60,689 bases of DNA from positions 64,001-124,689 of the IMG/VR virus record IMGVR_UViG_3300042922_000286. One strand, written 5' to 3'. Under the pieces are notes generated by a model, which was not told the origin of the DNA, did not search any database, and was given only the letters and a program-made list of their open reading frames with translations. Position 1 is the first letter of the stretch. Each line of letters begins with the position of its first letter. Source of the DNA: a virus. Position numbers and translations under genes: made by a program. This document shows, piece by piece, positions 57,650 to 60,689 of this stretch.

Positions 57650-57679
57650 TTGACGGGAGGCTACCCCGTGATGTATCAT
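57650..57679 (+). promoter_or_regulatory. Sigma-A promoter of parM-parR
   Basis: TTGACG and TATCAT are 18 bp apart, placing the transcription start in the palindromic operator. The parC repeats lie immediately upstream. Confidence 0.7.
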
Positions 57680-57684
57680 TCCTT

Positions 57685-57699
57685 ATAGGTACTACCACC
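57685..57699. promoter_or_regulatory. Palindromic operator, copy 4 (parM-parR)
   Basis: ATAGGTACTACCACC keeps the central GGTACTACC core. It overlaps the expected transcription start of the partition operon, a position suited to repression. Confidence 0.6.
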
Positions 57700-57715
57700 A
57701 CAAGGGAGTGATACC

Positions 57716-58792
57716 ATGAAAGCCCCTATCATTTGGGCGATTGACGATGGGTACGGAGATAACAAAATGACTCCCGATGGGGGAGTTACAGAACTCATCA
57801 TGCCTTCGTTTGCTACAACATGGCGACCAAAAAAGAAGGCGGAGTTGCACGAAGGTGAAACGCTAGACCCTCTCAGCTACATAGCTATAGAGTTCGACGG
57901 CCAGAAGGTGATAGTAGGGCAAGGGGCCGTTGAACAGGACACCGGGGCTTACGCTACCCTTGGGTCTAATAAACATCTCAACAAGAACTTCCCCGCCATC
58001 CTAAAGACCTGCTTTGGGCTTATGGCGAAAAAAGAACGGGAGATAGTAGATTTACTTGTTATGGGGCTTCCTGTGGAGGCAGACGAGGAGCCTGATCGTC
58101 ATGAACTACTTAGGAAGTTGGTTGTAGGTTGGCATGAGTTCACAATGGAACTGGCAGATGGAAGCATTCTACGCCGGGAGATCAATATAAAGGATATCCT
58201 GATAAAGAAGCAGCCGTTCGCCTCTCTGTGTGATCTTATGCTGGACAAGCAAGGGGAGTTTGAAAGATTGGACATTGCTAAGGGGTTTAATGTGGTCGCG
58301 GACGTGGGCGCTCGTACATTCAACGTGTACGCCTTGAAAGACTTGCGGCCGATTAGTGACCTGTCCTTCAACACCTATGACGGCATGTTCGTCGCGTACT
58401 ACGATGTAGACACTACAATACGTCCGATTACAGGAATTGCAACACCTGACGCGAAGCTTCCTCACCTAATCAACGTGGACGGTGAAATTAATGGTGTGAG
58501 CTTGGAACCCTATAAAATCGAGGCGTATGATACCCTTGCAAATAAGTTGGTTAATATCCTCGAAGGTAAGTTGGTCAACTCTTGGGGCTTAGTGACTCGG
58601 GTAATCTGGACAGGCGGCGGTAGTGAATTAATAGCCGACAACATTCGTAAGTATATGCCGCGGAACAACCTCAGCTTCTTGACACGGTTTAGTACGGCGC
58701 GGGGGCTTTGGAAGATCGGCAAACGCCATATGATGAAGAAAATCAAAGCGGCTGCGCCTGAGATCGCGGCGACACAGGAGCCTACAGTGTGA
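57716..58792 (+). CDS. parM: ParM-like actin ATPase (plasmid segregation)
   Basis: A 358-residue actin-fold protein. The phosphate-1 motif is IWAIDDGYGDNK, phosphate-2 is VVADVGARTFNVYAL, and the adenosine motif is VIWTGGGSELIADNI; the arrangement is that of ParM/Alp-type plasmid actins. Filaments push sister plasmids apart, anchored by ParR on parC. Here parC-like repeats lie just upstream and a ParR-sized gene follows with a 4-nt overlap. The start follows AAGGGAGTGATACC. Its presence next to structural phage genes is the main evidence for a phage-plasmid. Confidence 0.88.
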   Translation: MKAPIIWAIDDGYGDNKMTPDGGVTELIMPSFATTWRPKKKAELHEGETLDPLSYIAIEFDGQKVIVGQGAVEQDTGAYATLGSNKHLNKNFPAILKTCFGLMAKKEREIVDLLVMGLPVEADEEPDRHELLRKLVVGWHEFTMELADGSILRREINIKDILIKKQPFASLCDLMLDKQGEFERLDIAKGFNVVADVGARTFNVYALKDLRPISDLSFNTYDGMFVAYYDVDTTIRPITGIATPDAKLPHLINVDGEINGVSLEPYKIEAYDTLANKLVNILEGKLVNSWGLVTRVIWTGGGSELIADNIRKYMPRNNLSFLTRFSTARGLWKIGKRHMMKKIKAAAPEIAATQEPTV

Positions 58793-59049
58793 GTAAAGAT
58801 ACACGAATCCGTTGGACGATCTCCCTTAGGGATCGCGACTCAGTTCTTCTATCCTTTTTCGAGCCACTAGAGAAGGGCGACAGGTCAGCGATATGTCGAG
58901 AACTGATGCTAGACGGGTTGAAGTACCGTGAAATGGCGGCCACGGGGGCTGTACCAGCTCCCTTCCCTGCCGTCCCCAAGGTTACCCCTGCCCCACCACC
59001 GCCGAACGAAGTAGACACGCTCACAAAGCGCCTAGACGATCTCATTTAG
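58789..59049 (+). CDS. parR: ParR-like centromere-binding protein
   Basis: An 86-residue protein translated from a GTG that overlaps the parM stop (GTGA). The first half is compact (RIRWTISLRDRDSVLLSFFE; AICRELMLDGLKYREM) and could form a ribbon-helix-helix; the rest is Pro/Ala-rich and ends in a helix (TLTKRLDDLI) likely to contact ParM. Size, position and coupling fit ParR. Its end overlaps the convergent rep gene. Confidence 0.7.
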   Translation: MSKDTRIRWTISLRDRDSVLLSFFEPLEKGDRSAICRELMLDGLKYREMAATGAVPAPFPAVPKVTPAPPPPNEVDTLTKRLDDLI

Positions 59050-59757
59050 GGTCAAGAAACCCTTGCCCCTGATGCATATGTTTTCGTTGAAAAAAGTGGA
59101 CAAAAACCACTTTACAGGCGCTTTGATCCTGTTTCGAGAGAAGTTGAATACAAACTTTTCAACTGTGCTGCGAATGGCATCAACATGATAGATTCCAAGG
59201 ACATCTTTGACCCCCTCGTATAGCAATTTAACGATAAATTTAGGCAGCTTGTATTCGGTGCATACTTGTAGAAACTCTACGTCCTTGAATGTCGGCACAC
59301 CGTTGTTGTCCGCCGCCATCTGTTTTTCAACTGCTGCGTAATGCGGAAATTCAACTGTGTGCTTAATATTATTATCCTCATCATCATAGGTTTTAATATA
59401 AGTACTAGAATTATAGGGTGCATATTGTGCGCTTGGCGTAGCATCCTGTGCATCCTCTTTTTCATCTTCTATTGCATCCTGTGCATGTTCTCGGTACTCA
59501 TTTGTGGACTGTTTGCTTTCCCCGCCGACCTCCCGAAACCGGGCTTCCTTATCGACCAGCCCCCACTCTACTAACTCCTTCACTACGTAGATGGCTTTCC
59601 GTTTGCTCATGCCTCCCAACTCAGCGATTGTTTCGTAAGATGGAAATACGGAGCCGTACTCGTCCTTGTACGCGCGAATAACAACCATAACAATACGATG
59701 ATATGCCGACAGTTTTTCACGGCACGACTGTCCCATTTTTCTTATTAATTCCAACAT
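59032..59757 (-). CDS. Replication initiator with winged helix
   Basis: About 241 residues on the minus strand, convergent to parR. Residues 20-75 form a winged helix-turn-helix (SYETIAELGGMSKRKAIYVV, then VEWGLVDKEAR), as in Firmicute plasmid initiators and phage replication organisers. A Lys/Glu/Asp/Ser-rich linker follows, and the C-terminal part has KFVFNFSRNRIKAPVKWFLS. The ATG at 59757 has AAAGAGGGC before it; an ATG pair at 59793 lies in the leader. Control by the antisense RNA next door is likely. Confidence 0.7.
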   Translation of the reverse strand: MLELIRKMGQSCREKLSAYHRIVMVVIRAYKDEYGSVFPSYETIAELGGMSKRKAIYVVKELVEWGLVDKEARFREVGGESKQSTNEYREHAQDAIEDEKEDAQDATPSAQYAPYNSSTYIKTYDDEDNNIKHTVEFPHYAAVEKQMAADNNGVPTFKDVEFLQVCTEYKLPKFIVKLLYEGVKDVLGIYHVDAIRSTVEKFVFNFSRNRIKAPVKWFLSTFFNENICIRGKGFLTLNEIV

Positions 59758-59808
59758 AAAAAGCCCTCTTTCTGCACCTCTTAAAGTCATCACTTAAGAG
59801 AGCGTAGG

Positions 59809-59874
59809 GGGCTTCCATTTTGAAAATAGGTGTGTTATAATCATTGCATAACCTATCAATTTCAAATGGAAGCA
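59809..59874. promoter_or_regulatory. Inverted repeat in rep leader
   Basis: GCTTCCATTTTGAAAATAGG and its inverted partner ending AATGGAAGC flank about 20 nt. In rep mRNA they form a large hairpin before the start; its left arm can instead pair with a GCACC sequence further upstream, as in attenuation control. Confidence 0.55.
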
Positions 59875-59966
59875 CCTAAACACTTTGGGTATCTGCCGAT
59901 TAGTTAAGTCGCCAAACTTAAGGGCTAATCGAGCAGATGGTGGTGATGGGGTGCTTTCGTTTTTTA
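59848..59966 (+). ncRNA. Probable counter-transcribed RNA controlling rep
   Basis: An extended -10 box (TGTTATAAT, ending at 59841) could start a plus-strand RNA of about 120 nt opposite the rep leader. A central hairpin has stems ATCTGC/GCAGAT, CGATTAG/CTAATCG and TTAAG/CTTAA with an 8-nt loop (TCGCCAAA). An outer AAGCACC/GGTGCTT stem is followed by a T-run at 59960-59965. The complementary loop in rep mRNA contains UUGGCG, the loop motif known from antisense-controlled replicons such as ColIb-P9. No transcript evidence is available. Confidence 0.55.
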
Positions 59967-59969
59967 ATT

Positions 59970-60065
59970 AGGTTTCATTTCCTTAAACTCTAGCACATAA
60001 TATTTGAATTTGTCAATCTACTATGGTATAACTTGTCTATTACTGTCGTTATTGATATACTAAAC
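59970..60065. other. AT-rich gap upstream of rep leader
   Basis: No gene. On the minus strand a TTGACA at about 60023-60018 could be the -35 of the rep promoter. The region could contain the rep promoter or an origin. Confidence 0.35.
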
Positions 60066-60125
60066 ACAACACGAAAATAGGCTAGTGGCGCGGTTGGCAG
60101 TCATCTCCGAAGGGAGGTGAGGCCA

Positions 60126-60212
60126 GTGGTTGAAGTAAAAGATGTATTCCTAATCGTATTCGCGTTTGGGAGCCTTCTCATCTCACTTCTCTCCTACTTA
60201 AAGAAAAAGTAG
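60126..60212 (+). CDS. Holin-like type I toxin (28 aa)
   Basis: The 28-residue product VEVKDVFLIVFAFGSLLISL followed by LSYLKKK has one hydrophobic helix, an acidic N-terminus and a basic tail, as in the Hol_Tox/TxpA-like toxins of Firmicute plasmids and prophages. The GTG follows GGGAGGTGAGGCCA, and CATCTCC/GGGAGGTG can hide this ribosome binding site, as is common in these loci. The stop lies within a strong terminator stem. Such toxins damage the membrane and are held off by an antisense RNA, giving plasmid stability. Confidence 0.7.
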   Translation: MVEVKDVFLIVFAFGSLLISLLSYLKKK

Positions 60213-60248
60213 ACCGTGCCCACACCAAGGTAGCGGTCTACTTTTTCT
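60202..60248. terminator. Bidirectional terminator at toxin gene end
   Basis: AGAAAAAGTAGACCG pairs perfectly with CGGTCTACTTTTTCT around 17 nt. T-runs lie on both strands, so it could also end a convergent antitoxin RNA. Confidence 0.8.
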
Positions 60249-60301
60249 GATCGATCACCTAATTCACTTAGCCAACCGCTCACGGCGGTAAATCGTGTTA
60301 C

Positions 60302-60345
60302 AACGGGCCACGGATGTTTCCCGCATCTGTTGGCTCGTTTGTTAT
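60302..60345 (+). terminator. Hairpin with short T-run
   Basis: AACG.GCCA pairs with TGGC.CGTT and GATG with CATC, followed by TTTGTTATTT. It could terminate a plus-strand RNA or be part of the antitoxin RNA on the opposite strand. Confidence 0.5.
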
Positions 60346-60452
60346 TTATAGATTACCACAATGGAGGGCAAATATTCAAGTCGATCTAAACTAAGAGTAG
60401 TCCCGCACGTATGGGTAAAGTAGGAGGAACTACTCTTGGAGGTGGAAAGTGA

Positions 60453-60545
60453 ATGAACCTGTTTGATGACGTCCCGTGGTATCACAAGATATGGCTTATA
60501 CCATTCTTGGTTATCGGATTGTGGATATACGATAGGCGAAGATGA
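60453..60545 (+). CDS. Small membrane peptide (30 aa)
   Basis: A 30-residue peptide: MNLFDDVPWYHK then a hydrophobic helix (IWLIPFLVIGLWIY) and DRRR. The leader has GGAGGTGGAAAGTGA before the ATG. It may be a second toxin or a membrane anchor. Function unknown. Confidence 0.5.
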   Translation: MNLFDDVPWYHKIWLIPFLVIGLWIYDRRR

Positions 60546-60551
60546 CAATGC

Positions 60552-60563
60552 GGGGGGGGGGGG
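60552..60563 (+). repeat. Run of twelve G residues
   Basis: A homopolymer of 12 G lies between the small membrane peptide gene and a terminator. Such tracts slip during replication and sequencing, so the length may be uncertain. Confidence 0.8.
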
Positions 60564-60571
60564 CAAAAGAA

Positions 60572-60606
60572 AGACGGATAGGGATTAATCCCCTCCGTCT
60601 TTTTTG
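60572..60606. terminator. Terminator between convergent genes
   Basis: AGACGGA and TCCGTCT enclose a GGGATTAATCCC palindrome, followed by TTTTTT on the plus strand. It overlaps the stop codon of the minus-strand gene at the right edge. Confidence 0.75.
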
Positions 60607-60689
60607 TCTTTATTCGGATTGTGCTTGGTGAAGAAGAACGCCGTGATTGACCCGAAAGCCCCGACCAGAGCTATCAAGATCATATTAAT
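60585..60689 (-). CDS. Small membrane protein, cut at window edge
   Basis: The visible 34 codons encode a hydrophobic helix (MILIALVGAFGSITAFFFTK) and a Lys/Asp-rich tail (HNPNKDKKDGGD). The start may be the ATG at 60683 or beyond the edge. The layout of one helix with a charged tail is common in holins and small phage lysis proteins, which would fit minus-strand late genes continuing to the right, but this is inference. Confidence 0.5.
   Translation of the reverse strand: MNMILIALVGAFGSITAFFFTKHNPNKDKKDGGD

Noticed and set aside
1-60689. Window is a complete circular genome, because the tape measure frame at base 1 happens to be in phase with the minus-strand frame at base 60689
   Set aside because: Tail tip, tail fibre and lysis genes are absent, and the joined protein would end right after a hydrophobic helix; the phase match is likely coincidence (one in three).

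Overview
The window looks like most of a phage-plasmid (a temperate siphovirus-type phage that also carries a plasmid maintenance module) from a spore-forming, flagellated member of the Bacillales, most like Paenibacillaceae or Brevibacillus. The host guess rests on strong AGGAGG-type ribosome binding sites with frequent GTG and TTG starts, a Bacillales-type flagellin and CsrA, an RsfA-like Myb-type regulator, a ParM/ParR partition locus and a holin-like type I toxin. No integrase, tRNA, rRNA or CRISPR array is visible. Both window ends cut genes, so this is part of a larger replicon.

Layout. (1) Bases 1-16,400, minus strand: packaging, head and tail genes in the usual order: small and large terminase, a phosphoesterase, portal, prohead protease fused to a scaffold, decoration protein, major capsid protein, connectors, tail terminator, tail tube, the G and GT tail chaperones with a -1 frameshift site, and a giant tape measure protein running off the left edge. 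Tail sheath and baseplate genes are absent here, which fits a siphovirus. Rho-independent terminators punctuate the block. (2) Bases 16,500-20,580, plus strand: small genes, a PP2A-like phosphatase, then a csrA-flagellin pair behind a SigD-like promoter. (3) Bases 20,730-22,600, minus strand: small genes and an RsfA-like regulator under a strong promoter with a palindromic operator. (4) Bases 22,600-25,700: a gene-poor stretch with two ORF-free segments rich in hairpins and several families of short repeats. (5) Bases 25,680-57,400, plus strand: about 70 tightly packed, overlapping early genes, mostly unrecognised. Recognisable members are a GGCT/AIG2 cyclotransferase, two amidoligases, a class II glutamine amidotransferase, a GNAT acetyltransferase, an HPr-like protein, a Com-like zinc finger, a DnaD-like protein, a SNF2 helicase and a DEDD exonuclease. 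(6) Bases 57,400-60,600: parC-like repeats, parM, parR, a divergent replication initiator with a probable counter-transcribed RNA, a type I toxin and a small membrane protein.

How it may work together. Rep with its antisense RNA and ParMR would keep the element as a low-copy plasmid, and the toxin could stabilise it. The minus-strand block builds virions. The amidoligase, amidotransferase and cyclotransferase genes form a set previously proposed in phages to build or trim amide-linked peptides or metabolites. Here each of the last three genes has a structured leader, and one leader type (a pseudoknot) recurs before the GNAT gene. The csrA-flagellin pair suggests that the element changes the host's filament antigen or motility. 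A shared 15-bp palindrome (ATAGGTACTACCTAT) near promoters of four distant units points to one regulator coordinating lytic, regulatory and partition genes.
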